A stretch of DNA of 64,000 bases, from assembly GCA_030429205.1 (NCBI GenBank), contig JAUICZ010000001.1, forward strand, positions 1,974,806 to 2,038,805, in the 5' to 3' direction. Numbering within the stretch: the stretch's first letter is position 1; every line of letters starts with the position of its first letter. Of the stretch, positions 1 to 7,883 are shown one piece after another. This DNA is from Bacteroidia bacterium (GTDB taxonomy: Bacteria; Bacteroidota; Bacteroidia; Chitinophagales; Chitinophagaceae). The notes below the pieces were generated by a model. It was not told where the DNA came from, did not search any database, and saw only the letters and a list, made by a program, of their open reading frames with translations. The translations under genes were made by a program, and so were the position numbers.

Positions 1-1
1 A

Positions 2-1066
2 AAAGATGAGGTAGTTGAAACAGACGCCAGAAAGAGTTATATATCGTACCAGCCTTTGGGTACAGTATTGGCTATCATGCCATGGAATTTTCCATATTGG
101 CAAGTTTTCAGAGCAATGGCGCCGATACTGATGGGCGGTAACACTATGGTTTTAAAACATGCGTCTAATGTAACAGGTTGTGCAAAGGCAATTGAAAAAA
201 TATTGAAAGAGGCAGATGTGCCTAAAAATGTATTTAAGCTATTGGTTGTGCCAGGTTCAAAGGTTACTCCAATAATAGAGCACCCTGCCATTGCTGCGGT
301 AACGTTAACAGGTAGTACAGAGGCAGGAAAACATGTTGCCAGTGTAGCCGCTTCGCACATCAAAAAGCAAGTGCTGGAGCTTGGTGGAAGTGACGCCTAT
401 ATTATATTGAAAGATGCGGATATGCAATTGGCTGTAGATACATGCGTAAAAGGTCGGTTAGTAAATACAGGACAAAGCTGTGTAAGTGCCAAAAGATTTA
501 TTGTAGAAAAGGATGTGAAGCAAGAATTTGAAGAGCAGATGGTGGCACAAATGGAGGCTTCTACTTTTGGTGAACCTATGGATACTAAAAACAGGATAGG
601 GCCTATGTCAAGAAAAGACCTGCGTGATGAGCTGCACCAACAAGTACAGGACAGTATTAAAAAAGGTGCGAAGTTGCTTTGTGGTGGATACATACCTGAG
701 GGAGACGGTGCATTTTATCCGCCAACGGTATTGACTAATGTGAAGAAAGGAATGCCGGCTTATCATGAAGAGCTATTTGGACCGGTGGCTGCGATCATAA
801 CTGCAAAAGATGAGCAACAAGCTATTAAAATTGCCAACGATACAATCTATGGTTTAGGTGGTGGCATTTTCTCTAAAAATGTGAAGAAAGCCGAAAAAAT
901 TGCTGCTACAGAAATACAATCTGGTAATTGCTTCGTAAATGCTTTTGTACATTCAGATCCGCGCTTACCTTTTGGAGGTGTGAAGCAAAGCGGATACGGA
1001 AGAGAATTAAGCAAATATGGTATACGAGAGTTTACGAATATTAAAACGGTTTTTGTGGGTAAGTAA
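2..1066 (+). CDS. Aldehyde dehydrogenase, succinate-semialdehyde dehydrogenase-like (5' truncated by window edge)
   Basis: The reading frame is open from base 2, so the N-terminus lies outside the window; 354 residues are visible. It is an NAD(P)-dependent aldehyde dehydrogenase that oxidises an aldehyde to a carboxylic acid in the cytoplasm. The family signatures are in order: the MPWNFPYW cofactor-domain segment, the LELGGSD segment with the general-base Glu, the catalytic Cys in NTGQSCVSAKR, and the PFGGVKQSGYGREL segment near the C-terminus. The GQSCVSAKRFIV form is typical of the succinate-semialdehyde dehydrogenase branch, so GABA or succinate semialdehyde metabolism is likely, but substrate cannot be fixed from sequence. 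The next gene starts 73 bases downstream or, with an upstream start, overlaps its end. Confidence 0.93.
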   Translation, partial: KDEVVETDARKSYISYQPLGTVLAIMPWNFPYWQVFRAMAPILMGGNTMVLKHASNVTGCAKAIEKILKEADVPKNVFKLLVVPGSKVTPIIEHPAIAAVTLTGSTEAGKHVASVAASHIKKQVLELGGSDAYIILKDADMQLAVDTCVKGRLVNTGQSCVSAKRFIVEKDVKQEFEEQMVAQMEASTFGEPMDTKNRIGPMSRKDLRDELHQQVQDSIKKGAKLLCGGYIPEGDGAFYPPTVLTNVKKGMPAYHEELFGPVAAIITAKDEQQAIKIANDTIYGLGGGIFSKNVKKAEKIAATEIQSGNCFVNAFVHSDPRLPFGGVKQSGYGRELSKYGIREFTNIKTVFVGK

Positions 1067-1139
1067 ATACAGTATAGTATATACGTGTTGCATATTATTG
1101 TTTTATGCAACATCTTTGAATGCACAGAATAATAATATC

Positions 1140-1739
1140 ATGCATACATATTTAGCTTTAGGCGACTCTTACACTATTGGTGAACAAGTAGAGGCGAAGG
1201 ATAACTTTCCCAACCAAACAGTAAAGCTTTTAAATGAAGCAGGCTTAGAAGTAGAACTCTCTAAGTTAATTGCAGTTACTGGCTGGACAACAGATGAATT
1301 GGCTGCTGCAATTAAAGAGGCAAATATCACAGACACTTACTCTTTTGTAACACTATTGATTGGTGTAAATAATCAATACCGTGGTAGAAGTGTTGAAAAC
1401 TTTAAAGAAGAGTTTACACAGCTATTGGAACAGTCCATTGGTTTTGCAGGTGGCGATCCTTGTATGGTGTTTGTGTTGTCTATACCTGATTGGGGAGTAA
1501 CTCCTTTTGCAGAGGGTAAGGACAGAGTAAAAATCGCCGAAGAGATAGATGCCTACAATGCAGCAAAAAAAGAGATAACCAAAGCGCATAAATGCCATTG
1601 GTTAGAAATAACAGAAAGTACCAGAGAGCATGGCACTGATGAAAGCTATTTAGTCGGTGATAAACTGCACTACTCTGGTAAAGAATATGCTATTTGGGCA
1701 GAAGGTTTACTGCCAATGATCAAGAAGCATTTTAAGTAA
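1140..1739 (+). CDS. SGNH/GDSL-family hydrolase (esterase or lipase)
   Basis: Predicted 199-residue serine hydrolase. Block I is GDS at residues 8-10 (nucleophile Ser10), block III is the GVNNQY segment with the oxyanion-hole Asn, and block V is DKLH with Asp174 and His177 completing the triad. The ATG at 1140 gives the usual short N-terminus of this family (MHTYLALGDS). The frame is, however, open further upstream, from an ATG at 1017 inside the aldehyde dehydrogenase gene or a TTG at 1053. That extra stretch looks like a signal peptide ending in LNA/Q, so a secreted form starting earlier is a real alternative. Substrate unknown; ester or acyl hydrolysis is inferred from the family. Confidence 0.85.
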   Translation: MHTYLALGDSYTIGEQVEAKDNFPNQTVKLLNEAGLEVELSKLIAVTGWTTDELAAAIKEANITDTYSFVTLLIGVNNQYRGRSVENFKEEFTQLLEQSIGFAGGDPCMVFVLSIPDWGVTPFAEGKDRVKIAEEIDAYNAAKKEITKAHKCHWLEITESTREHGTDESYLVGDKLHYSGKEYAIWAEGLLPMIKKHFK

Positions 1740-2079
1740 TGGAATTGCTTCAAAAAATAATAGTTGGAATCGTTTTTATATAGCGTTACCTGCGGCTGTC
1801 ATATACCTTTTTGAATACAGAATTAGAAGACGGGGGAATAGTCCCAATATTGCTTACAAACAATCTGTGTTAATTTCCACAATCTCTACAGTTGTGCCTG
1901 CAGTGATACTATTTGTATTCAGTTTAATAAATGGGATGGTTAAAAGAGCAGGGTATGATGAGAAGCTCTTAGGAGAAAACTATGCAAGGAATATAGTATT
2001 GATGTTGTGTGGTATTGTACTTTTATATGTAGTATCCTATTTCTTCTCAAGAAAATTACTATTCAAGCGAACTAAATAG
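1739..2079 (+). pseudogene. Small three-helix membrane protein, apparently split by a -1 base change in an A6 run
   Basis: The intact frame from a GTG at 1867 to the stop at 2079 encodes 70 residues with two hydrophobic helices. The same frame is open and protein-like all the way back to the SGNH stop codon, with a further hydrophobic segment (YIALPAAVIYLFEY). An ATG at 1739 overlaps that stop codon but reads a different frame and stops after 14 codons. Adding one A to the six-A run at 1752-1757 joins the two frames exactly into 113 residues plus stop. So this is a frameshifted gene, a sequencing error, or a slippage site. The protein family is not recognised. The 3' end overlaps the convergent thioesterase gene by 21 bases. 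Confidence 0.55.
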
Positions 2080-2451
2080 TTGCTCTATCTTCTCTTTCCT
2101 TAATATCTTTTGCCATGTTTTTCCTGTAGCTACTAAGCGCTCACCGACATGTGCAGTATAATCTACTACGACCTCCTTTTTATTTACTTCGGTTAGTGTG
2201 GCTTTAAAAATCACCTCTTGACTCATCAAAGCGGGCGAATGGTGTGTAACTGTTATGCCTGTGCCGATTCCTTCTTCATGAGCCTCCTTCATGTCTAACA
2301 CAAATAGTCTTCCCGCCCATTCTGCATCTCTGCTCAGGGCAAAGGTGGAATAGACCTTGTGTACTTCGCCACTTTCAAAGCGCGCTGCATCTGCTTCTGT
2401 AACAGTATGCCTAAACTCTTTGGTATCGCCTATTTTAAATGGATTGACCAT
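2059..2451 (-). CDS. Hotdog-fold thioesterase, FlK-like
   Basis: About 130 residues with the hotdog thioesterase pattern: a VYSTFALSRDAEWAGR segment, an internal helix with Glu (MKEAHEEG), and the GTGITVTHHSPAL strand containing the His that is catalytic in fluoroacetyl-CoA thioesterase FlK. It probably hydrolyses a small acyl-CoA; the substrate is unknown. I chose the ATG at 2451 (MVNPFKIGD), which begins the conserved domain; ATGs at 2466 and 2478 would add 5-9 residues with no family support. It is a single gene convergent with the small membrane protein and divergent from the metal cluster. Confidence 0.72.
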   Translation of the reverse strand: MVNPFKIGDTKEFRHTVTEADAARFESGEVHKVYSTFALSRDAEWAGRLFVLDMKEAHEEGIGTGITVTHHSPALMSQEVIFKATLTEVNKKEVVVDYTAHVGERLVATGKTWQKILRKEKIEQLFSSLE

Positions 2452-2502
2452 ATTGCCAATGTACATAAATTGTATCAATACTGATATACAAGGCTTTTTA
2501 GA

Positions 2503-2530
2503 TTTGTTAACAAGCTCTTTTGTATCTTTG
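2503..2530 (+). promoter_or_regulatory. Bacteroidota promoter (TTTG / TATCTTTG) of the metal cluster
   Basis: A TTTG at 2503-2506 is followed after 16 bases by TATCTTTG at 2523-2530, a perfect TAnnTTTG -7 element. The -33/-7 spacing is slightly short. The GTG start codon of the next gene begins only five bases after the element, so transcription should begin at or right beside the start codon. Confidence 0.55.
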
Positions 2531-2535
2531 CAACA

Positions 2536-2946
2536 GTGAAAAGACTACTGGTCATACCATTAATGTTATTGTACATCACTGCTGTATCTGGCGTGATGGT
2601 GTCGTTGCATTATTGTGGGCATGAATTAGAGTCTTGGAGTTTATATTCAGATCAGTCTGGTTGTGATGGTGATACCTGCGGCGATGAAATGGATAAAAAT
2701 GACTCCTGTTGCGAAGATGAAGTGTTCATTGCAAAAGTGAATAGTGATCAGGATGTATCTTATGTAAAGGATATAGTTGCTAAGCCATTTATCTCGAATG
2801 CTGTAATAACAGATCCTATTATAGTAGTAGAGGCATTGCCATTACAAGCGTATATCTCTTTAGATGGTTGTGCTAACGCACCGCCCGATCTCTGGCAAAA
2901 CATTCCTCTATATAAGCTTTACTCAAGCTATACTTACTATGGTTAA
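2536..2946 (+). CDS. HYC_CC_PP family secreted cysteine-rich protein
   Basis: A 136-residue protein with an N-terminal signal peptide or membrane anchor (KRLLVIPLMLLYITAVSG) and the three motifs that name the Bacteroidota HYC_CC_PP family: HYC in SLHYCGHE, CC in DSCCEDE and PP in NAPPDLW. Further Cys residues lie in CDGDTCGDE. These are plausible soft-metal ligands. The start is a GTG, required because any later start would remove the signal peptide. It heads a cluster with an HMA protein and a TonB-dependent receptor, which points to metal (probably copper) handling in the envelope. The biochemical role of the family is not established. Confidence 0.85.
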   Translation: MKRLLVIPLMLLYITAVSGVMVSLHYCGHELESWSLYSDQSGCDGDTCGDEMDKNDSCCEDEVFIAKVNSDQDVSYVKDIVAKPFISNAVITDPIIVVEALPLQAYISLDGCANAPPDLWQNIPLYKLYSSYTYYG

Positions 2947-3033
2947 TTGGTAGGTTATATTATAAAAATATAATTTATCCAATAAAAGTGGTTATTTAAA
3001 GTAACCGCAGTTTCAAACATTAATCATAGTAAA

Positions 3034-3390
3034 ATGAAATATCTAGTAATAATCTTTTCCTTCATGTTTAGTGCAACTAATATGTTTGCACAATCAGATA
3101 AGAACACTGAAATAGTAACCGATACATTGACGGTAAGCGGTAACTGCGGTAGCTGTAAAACCCGCATAGAAAAAGCTGCGTATATAAAAGGTGTTAAGCG
3201 TGCAGACTGGAATAAAGAAACCAAGAACCTTATAGTTACTTACAAGTCTTCAAAAACATCTTCAGACGAAATACTTAAAAGCATTGCGGCTGCCGGGCAC
3301 GATTCCGATGTGGCTTTAGCTACAGAAGAGTCTTACGAAAAACTACCGAACTGTTGTAAGTATAGAACAGGTACGTGCGATAAAGAATAA
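3034..3390 (+). CDS. Secreted heavy-metal-associated (HMA) domain protein
   Basis: 118 residues: a signal peptide (KYLVIIFSFMFSATNMFAQ) and one HMA fold. The metal-binding motif is GNCGSC with Cys38 and Cys41, followed by the typical helix TRIEKAA and the GVKRADW strand. The C-terminus adds NCC and GTC cysteines. HMA domains bind Cu(I) or other soft metals and pass them between proteins; here the protein would act in the periplasm. It sits 87 bases after the HYC_CC_PP gene and only 13 bases before a TonB-dependent receptor, so co-transcription with the receptor is likely. Confidence 0.88.
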   Translation: MKYLVIIFSFMFSATNMFAQSDKNTEIVTDTLTVSGNCGSCKTRIEKAAYIKGVKRADWNKETKNLIVTYKSSKTSSDEILKSIAAAGHDSDVALATEESYEKLPNCCKYRTGTCDKE

Positions 3391-3403
3391 AAACAACACA
3401 TAA

Positions 3404-5659
3404 ATGAAACAGAAGAACACTTTTCACGTGTTGTTGCTGTTTGTGTTGTTAACGAGTGTATTAAGCACTCGTGCACAAGACAGGCAGGTTTATGGCACTG
3501 TATTCGAGAATAATAATGGGCAAAAGGCTCCTTTGGTTGGAGTAGTAGTAAAAACTATTGACGGCTCAACAGGTACACAGACCGATGTAGATGGCGCATA
3601 TCGTTTTGATGTTCCTCGCTCAACTGAACGTATTGTGTTTAGCGCAACCAGTTATGTAAGCGACACTATTGATATAAGCCGCGATACTAATGAAGTAGAG
3701 GTTGTACTGAGAGCCGTACATACGCTGAAAGAGGCTAAGGTGAAATACCGCAGAAAAGGTAATGAGATAGGCCTGTTAGATACACGAAAGTCTGAGATGA
3801 TCAGCGAACGCGAAATTCTAAAAGCAGCTTGCTGTAATTTGAGTGAGAGTTTTGAAACGACACCATCTATAGATGTATCGTTTACTGATGCGATCTCCGG
3901 TTATAAACAGATACAGATGTTGGGGCTGGCAGGCCCATATACACTAATAACCAGAGAGAATATACCGGATGTAAGAGGGCTGTCTGCAATAACTGGTTTG
4001 ACATATACACCAGGATCATGGATTGCAGGTATGCAGCTGAGTAAGGGTACAGGTAGTGTAGTGAATGGTTATGAAAGTGTAGCTGGACAATTGAACATTG
4101 AACTGAAAAAACCTTTTGAAGAGAAAGAACCGAAAGCTTACATCAATTTATACCAAAACATACAAGGCAGGTCTGAAGCTAATGTAGTGTTGAAGCATAA
4201 GTTCAATAAATTCTTGTCTAGCAATTTGATGTTGCACGGAAGTGGGCGATGGAGAAAGAATGATATGAATAACGATGGTTTTATGGATCAACCATTAAAC
4301 CAACAATTTGTGGGGCTAAACAGATGGTTCTACTTCGGACCCAAAGGTCTTGAAATGCAGTTTGGTGTAAAAGGTGTATATGTAGATCAAACAGGAGGTC
4401 AGCTAAACTTTGAAAAGGGAACAGAACAAGTACTTGGTAACCCGTGGGGCTTTAGCATGAATACGAAACGTATAGAAGGATTTGCGAAAATCGGTAAAGT
4501 ATTCACAGGTAAAAAAGGTACTAGTACAGGTCTGCAATTATCCGGTATGCATCACGAGCAGTCGGCATTGTATGGGGTAAGAAACTACGATGCCAGGCAG
4601 AATATGTTTTACGCAAACTGGATATTTCAAACAATTATTAACAATACCAACCATGGTTTAAAAACAGGGTTGAGTAGTTTGATTGATAACTATCACGAAC
4701 AGTTTGAGAATAAAACCTACACACGTAGCGAGGTTGTGCCCGGAGCATTTGTAGAGTACTCTTACAAGTATTTAACCAAGTTTAATGCAATATTAGGTTT
4801 AAGAGGGGATTACCATAACCTTTATGGCTTTTTTGCAACACCACGCTTACATGTACGTTATGCGCCATTTAAGTTGACTGCTATCAGAGCATCTGCAGGT
4901 AGGGCGCAACGTACTGCGAATATATTGGCAGAGAATATAGGGTATATGGCCAGTAGAAGAAGTTTTGTTGTGTCGGGTACAGATGCAAGTTTGCCTTATG
5001 GCTTACAACCCGAGGTGGCTTGGAATTATGGAATAAATCTGACCCAAAAGTTTCGTTTGAATTATCGTGATGGTGCTTTCTCTGCTGATTATTATTATAC
5101 TGATTTTCAAAATCAGATAGTGGTGGATGTTGAGAACCCGAATACGGTGAACTTCTATAATTTGAATGGCGCATCTTATGCTAATAGTTTGCAGGGCCAA
5201 TTGGATTATGAACCAATCGTTAACTTGGATGTGCGACTAGCATACCGCTGGTACGATGTGAAAACTACATATGGAGGGGTGTTGAAAAGGAGACCTTTGG
5301 TAGCACAACATCGCGCATTTGTCAATGTGGGATATGAAACGCGCAACTCCTGGAGGTTTGATTATACGGCGCAGTGGATCAGCAGTAAGCGTTTACCATC
5401 GTTGATAGATCAGGTTGGCATCACTCAGCCGTCAACAGGTGCGCCGTCATTCTTTTTAATGAATGCACAAGTAAGCAAAACATGGAATGAGCGTTTTGAA
5501 GTATATGTAGGTGGAGAGAACTTGGCTAACTATTTACAGCCATCACCAATAATTGGTGCATCGCAACCGTTTGGTAATAATTTCGATGCCTCTATGGTTT
5601 GGGGGCCGGTTATGGGTAGGAATATATACACAGGTATAAGGTGGAAGATTAATAAATAA
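3404..5659 (+). CDS. TonB-dependent outer-membrane receptor with CarboxypepD_reg-like domain
   Basis: 751 residues with a signal peptide ending near TRAQ, then a carboxypeptidase-regulatory-like beta domain (VYGTVFENNNGQKAPLVGVVV) around residues 27-105, a plug domain (IQMLGLAGPYTLI, then GSVVNGYESVAGQLNIEL) and a long C-terminal 22-strand-type beta barrel ending WKINK. It imports a ligand through the outer membrane using TonB energy. An AACCNLSESFETTPS segment before the plug carries a CC pair. Because the two genes before it encode cysteine-rich metal-binding proteins, copper or another metal complex is the inferred ligand. A strong terminator follows. Confidence 0.9.
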   Translation: MKQKNTFHVLLLFVLLTSVLSTRAQDRQVYGTVFENNNGQKAPLVGVVVKTIDGSTGTQTDVDGAYRFDVPRSTERIVFSATSYVSDTIDISRDTNEVEVVLRAVHTLKEAKVKYRRKGNEIGLLDTRKSEMISEREILKAACCNLSESFETTPSIDVSFTDAISGYKQIQMLGLAGPYTLITRENIPDVRGLSAITGLTYTPGSWIAGMQLSKGTGSVVNGYESVAGQLNIELKKPFEEKEPKAYINLYQNIQGRSEANVVLKHKFNKFLSSNLMLHGSGRWRKNDMNNDGFMDQPLNQQFVGLNRWFYFGPKGLEMQFGVKGVYVDQTGGQLNFEKGTEQVLGNPWGFSMNTKRIEGFAKIGKVFTGKKGTSTGLQLSGMHHEQSALYGVRNYDARQNMFYANWIFQTIINNTNHGLKTGLSSLIDNYHEQFENKTYTRSEVVPGAFVEYSYKYLTKFNAILGLRGDYHNLYGFFATPRLHVRYAPFKLTAIRASAGRAQRTANILAENIGYMASRRSFVVSGTDASLPYGLQPEVAWNYGINLTQKFRLNYRDGAFSADYYYTDFQNQIVVDVENPNTVNFYNLNGASYANSLQGQLDYEPIVNLDVRLAYRWYDVKTTYGGVLKRRPLVAQHRAFVNVGYETRNSWRFDYTAQWISSKRLPSLIDQVGITQPSTGAPSFFLMNAQVSKTWNERFEVYVGGENLANYLQPSPIIGASQPFGNNFDASMVWGPVMGRNIYTGIRWKINK

Positions 5660-5668
5660 CAGTTTTGT

Positions 5669-5696
5669 AAAGCGGGGAAAGCCCCGCTTTATTATT
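5669..5696 (+). terminator. Rho-independent terminator of the metal cluster
   Basis: A perfect 9-bp stem (AAAGCGGGG at 5669-5677 with CCCCGCTTT at 5682-5690) closes a 4-base loop and is followed by an AT/T-rich tail. It lies 9 bases after the receptor stop codon. Confidence 0.85.
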
Positions 5697-5700
5697 TTTG
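5693..5700 (+). promoter_or_regulatory. -7 promoter element TATTTTTG directly before yjbR-like gene
   Basis: Perfect TAnnTTTG match ending four bases before the ATG at 5705. A TTTTG at 5662-5666 lies 26 bases upstream, longer than usual spacing. The element overlaps the T-rich tail of the preceding terminator, so the match may be partly accidental. Confidence 0.4.
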
Positions 5701-5704
5701 TAAG

Positions 5705-6055
5705 ATGCTAACCGATCAATTAAGAGATTTTTGTTTAAGCTTACCTGCAGTAGAAGAAGTCATTAAATGGGATGATCACCTTTGTTTTACTTTGGCAGAA
5801 AAGATCTTCTGTATTACAGGTTTTGAGGATACATCTGCTACAAGTATCAAGGTTTCTGAAGAGGATTTCGAATTACTAACAGAGCATGAGCAAATACATC
5901 AGGCAAAGTATTTTGCAAAAAGACAATGGGTGTCGGTAGAAAATAGAAATGCGCTGAAAGTAAAAGAATGGAAGGAGTATATTAAGAAGTCTTACGATTT
6001 GGTGAAGGCAAAGCTGCCTAAAAAGGTGCAAAAAGAGATTGACGAAACAGTATAG
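5705..6055 (+). CDS. MmcQ/YjbR family protein
   Basis: 116 residues matching the YjbR/MmcQ family, which has a CyaY-like (frataxin-like) fold. Visible family features are LRDFCLSLPAVEE at the N-terminus, the WDDHLCFTLAEKIFCI strands, the SIKVSEEDFELL segment and the W-containing helix WKEYIKKSYDLVKAKLPKK. Often annotated as DNA-binding, but function is unproven. It is followed after 12 bases by the HAD phosphatase, so the pair is probably one transcript. Confidence 0.88.
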   Translation: MLTDQLRDFCLSLPAVEEVIKWDDHLCFTLAEKIFCITGFEDTSATSIKVSEEDFELLTEHEQIHQAKYFAKRQWVSVENRNALKVKEWKEYIKKSYDLVKAKLPKKVQKEIDETV

Positions 6056-6067
6056 AATAAAATTTAG

Positions 6068-6724
6068 ATGAAGATCAATACGGTATTATTTGATATGGAC
6101 GGGCTTTTGTTGGATACAGAGCCGCTATGGGGAGAAAGCATGCTACGTGTGGCGCAGCAACATAATATAGATATTACAGCAGATAAGTTTAAAGAAACTA
6201 CAGGGTTAAGGATATATGAGGTGACAGATTACTGGTCGCATAAATATCCATGGGAGGGAGCATCTTCTGAGAAGGTGGCTGATGATATTTTAGATGACAT
6301 CATTGCTCTGTCTAAAGAAAAGGGGAGAGTGATGCCGGGTGTTGTATCGTCGTTGGAATTGCTGAAGGCAAATAATTATAAGATAGGTCTGGCATCCTCT
6401 TCTCCTGCAAGGATGATAGACGAATTGATAAGCCATTTTGATATTAAAAAATACTTTGATGAAATAACATCAGCAGATGTTGTAGCGCTTGGAAAACCTC
6501 ACCCGGCTGTTTTTTTACATGCAGCAAAAGCGTTGAATGCTAATCCTTTGGAGTGTGTTGTGTTAGAAGATTCTTTGAACGGACTAATAGCGGGTAAAGC
6601 AGCAAGAATGAAAGTGATCATAGTGCCTGATGTTCTTAATTTTCATAAACCTCAAATGGAGGTGGCTGATGCTAAATTGACCAGTCTTGAAGAGTTTGAT
6701 TTAGGCTTATTACAAAGCTTATAG
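6068..6724 (+). CDS. hxpB: HAD-superfamily sugar phosphatase, HxpB-like
   Basis: 218 residues with all HAD motifs: motif I DMDGLLLDTEP (nucleophile Asp9 and general acid Asp11), motif II LASSS, motif III Lys in GKPHP and motif IV LEDSLNG. The cap domain lies between motifs I and II, as in beta-phosphoglucomutase/YniC-type enzymes. The closest characterised subgroup is hexitol/2-deoxyglucose-6-phosphate phosphatase HxpB (YniC); substrate assignment is inference. It overlaps the convergent anti-sigma-like gene by 6 bases. Confidence 0.85.
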   Translation: MKINTVLFDMDGLLLDTEPLWGESMLRVAQQHNIDITADKFKETTGLRIYEVTDYWSHKYPWEGASSEKVADDILDDIIALSKEKGRVMPGVVSSLELLKANNYKIGLASSSPARMIDELISHFDIKKYFDEITSADVVALGKPHPAVFLHAAKALNANPLECVVLEDSLNGLIAGKAARMKVIIVPDVLNFHKPQMEVADAKLTSLEEFDLGLLQSL

Positions 6725-7204
6725 CTTGGAGACGTTCCTTTTAAATAATAAGTCTGCACATAGCAGACCGAAAATAAGTATGCCAAATACCAGGTAGTTA
6801 GAAGGGAGCTTGTCTGTAATAGTTTGTGATGTTTCGGGTGTAATATAGCTGGTTAAAGTCCAGTCGGTTATTGATAGGCTATAGATAGTAAAGCCAGAGA
6901 TAGAGATAATGAAAAAAGCCACTACTGCTCTGATAGACCAGGTGAAAAAAGGTTTCAGTTTTTGAGGAGTACTGGCCTTAGGAGAAAGCTTGCTCATAGT
7001 TGTAGCCGCAAAGCCTGAGCTAACTTGTTCGGTCTTTAGTTCTGTTTGCAAAGAGTGATGAACAGAGAGCAGTTCTTGGTATTTGGTTAGCCAAATCTTA
7101 TCTGTGGTTATTAGTTTAGATATGCGTGCATTGTCTTCACTACTACATTCATTATCAATGTAGTCCCATACTTGTATTTCAATATCCTGCTCTTGCATAG
7201 CCAT
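6719..7204 (-). CDS. Putative membrane anti-sigma factor
   Basis: 161 residues: a soluble N-terminal helical part (IEIQVWDYIDNECSSEDNARI...), a membrane helix at about 90-110 (AVVAFFIISISGFTIYSL) and a second one near the C-terminus (YLVFGILIFGLLCADLLF). The N-terminal part resembles anti-sigma domains but lacks the HxxxCxxC zinc motif. It follows an ECF sigma factor gene by 13 bases on the same strand, which is the main support for the anti-sigma role. Confidence 0.7.
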   Translation of the reverse strand: MAMQEQDIEIQVWDYIDNECSSEDNARISKLITTDKIWLTKYQELLSVHHSLQTELKTEQVSSGFAATTMSKLSPKASTPQKLKPFFTWSIRAVVAFFIISISGFTIYSLSITDWTLTSYITPETSQTITDKLPSNYLVFGILIFGLLCADLLFKRNVSKL

Positions 7205-7217
7205 ATAAAGTTACAAT

Positions 7218-7766
7218 TTATCGTGTTAACTCATTCTGGTATTTGTTATGAAAAATATTTTTCAGCTTTTTGCGTGCTCTGAATAGCCTTACTTTGACAT
7301 TGCTCTCACTTAATTCTAAAATATGCGAGATTTCCTCAATGGTTTGTTCGTGCAGGTAAAATAGTTGTATAACAGTGGCATCCTCTTCTTTTAATTGTTT
7401 GATCGCTTCTTGAAGTATCTGCTTCTCTGATCTTTGTTCTACAGTTTTAGTTACATTGTCGTGAGATGCATGCGGGGTTTCAGGTGTTGTCTCTATTTTG
7501 TTTTTTCTTAAGTGAGATAAACAAGTGTTCCTGCAAATAGCATACAGCCAAGTGCTGAATTTGCTATTTTTATTATACTGTTGTAGTGAGTTGTATGCTT
7601 TTACAAAAACATCCTGTGCTACTTCTTCTGCATCTTCCCTGTTCTGAATGATATTAGTAGCTAGTGTGAAGACAAAGTGCTGGTACCTTTCGATGAGGAC
7701 GGCATAAGCATTACGATCGCCTCGTAATACTAGATCAATGATATCTTCATCTTGTTGTTCGTGCAT
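7218..7766 (-). CDS. ECF-family RNA polymerase sigma factor
   Basis: 182 residues with sigma-70 region 2 (YQHFVFTLATNII, then EEVAQDVFVKAYNSL) and region 4 (EEDATVIQLFYLHEQTIEEI followed by the SESNVKVRLFRARKKL recognition helix). There is no region 1 or 3, as in ECF sigma factors. The downstream gene is a likely membrane anti-sigma factor, suggesting release by an envelope signal. The target regulon is unknown; the divergently transcribed DUF6249 membrane protein across a 117-bp gap is an obvious candidate. Confidence 0.93.
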   Translation of the reverse strand: MHEQQDEDIIDLVLRGDRNAYAVLIERYQHFVFTLATNIIQNREDAEEVAQDVFVKAYNSLQQYNKNSKFSTWLYAICRNTCLSHLRKNKIETTPETPHASHDNVTKTVEQRSEKQILQEAIKQLKEEDATVIQLFYLHEQTIEEISHILELSESNVKVRLFRARKKLKNIFHNKYQNELTR

Positions 7767-7883
7767 TTATTAGTTAGACGTAATAAACGAATATAAGGTT
7801 ACACAAATATTTTTTTAATTTTCTGTAACCAGAATTGATGTAAGTGCGTCTTATGGGTATAGTATCAATAAAACGACGATCAT

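Noticed and set aside
4884-5174. 96-codon minus frame inside the TonB-dependent receptor gene
   Set aside because: No protein-like pattern; the plus strand encodes an intact barrel.
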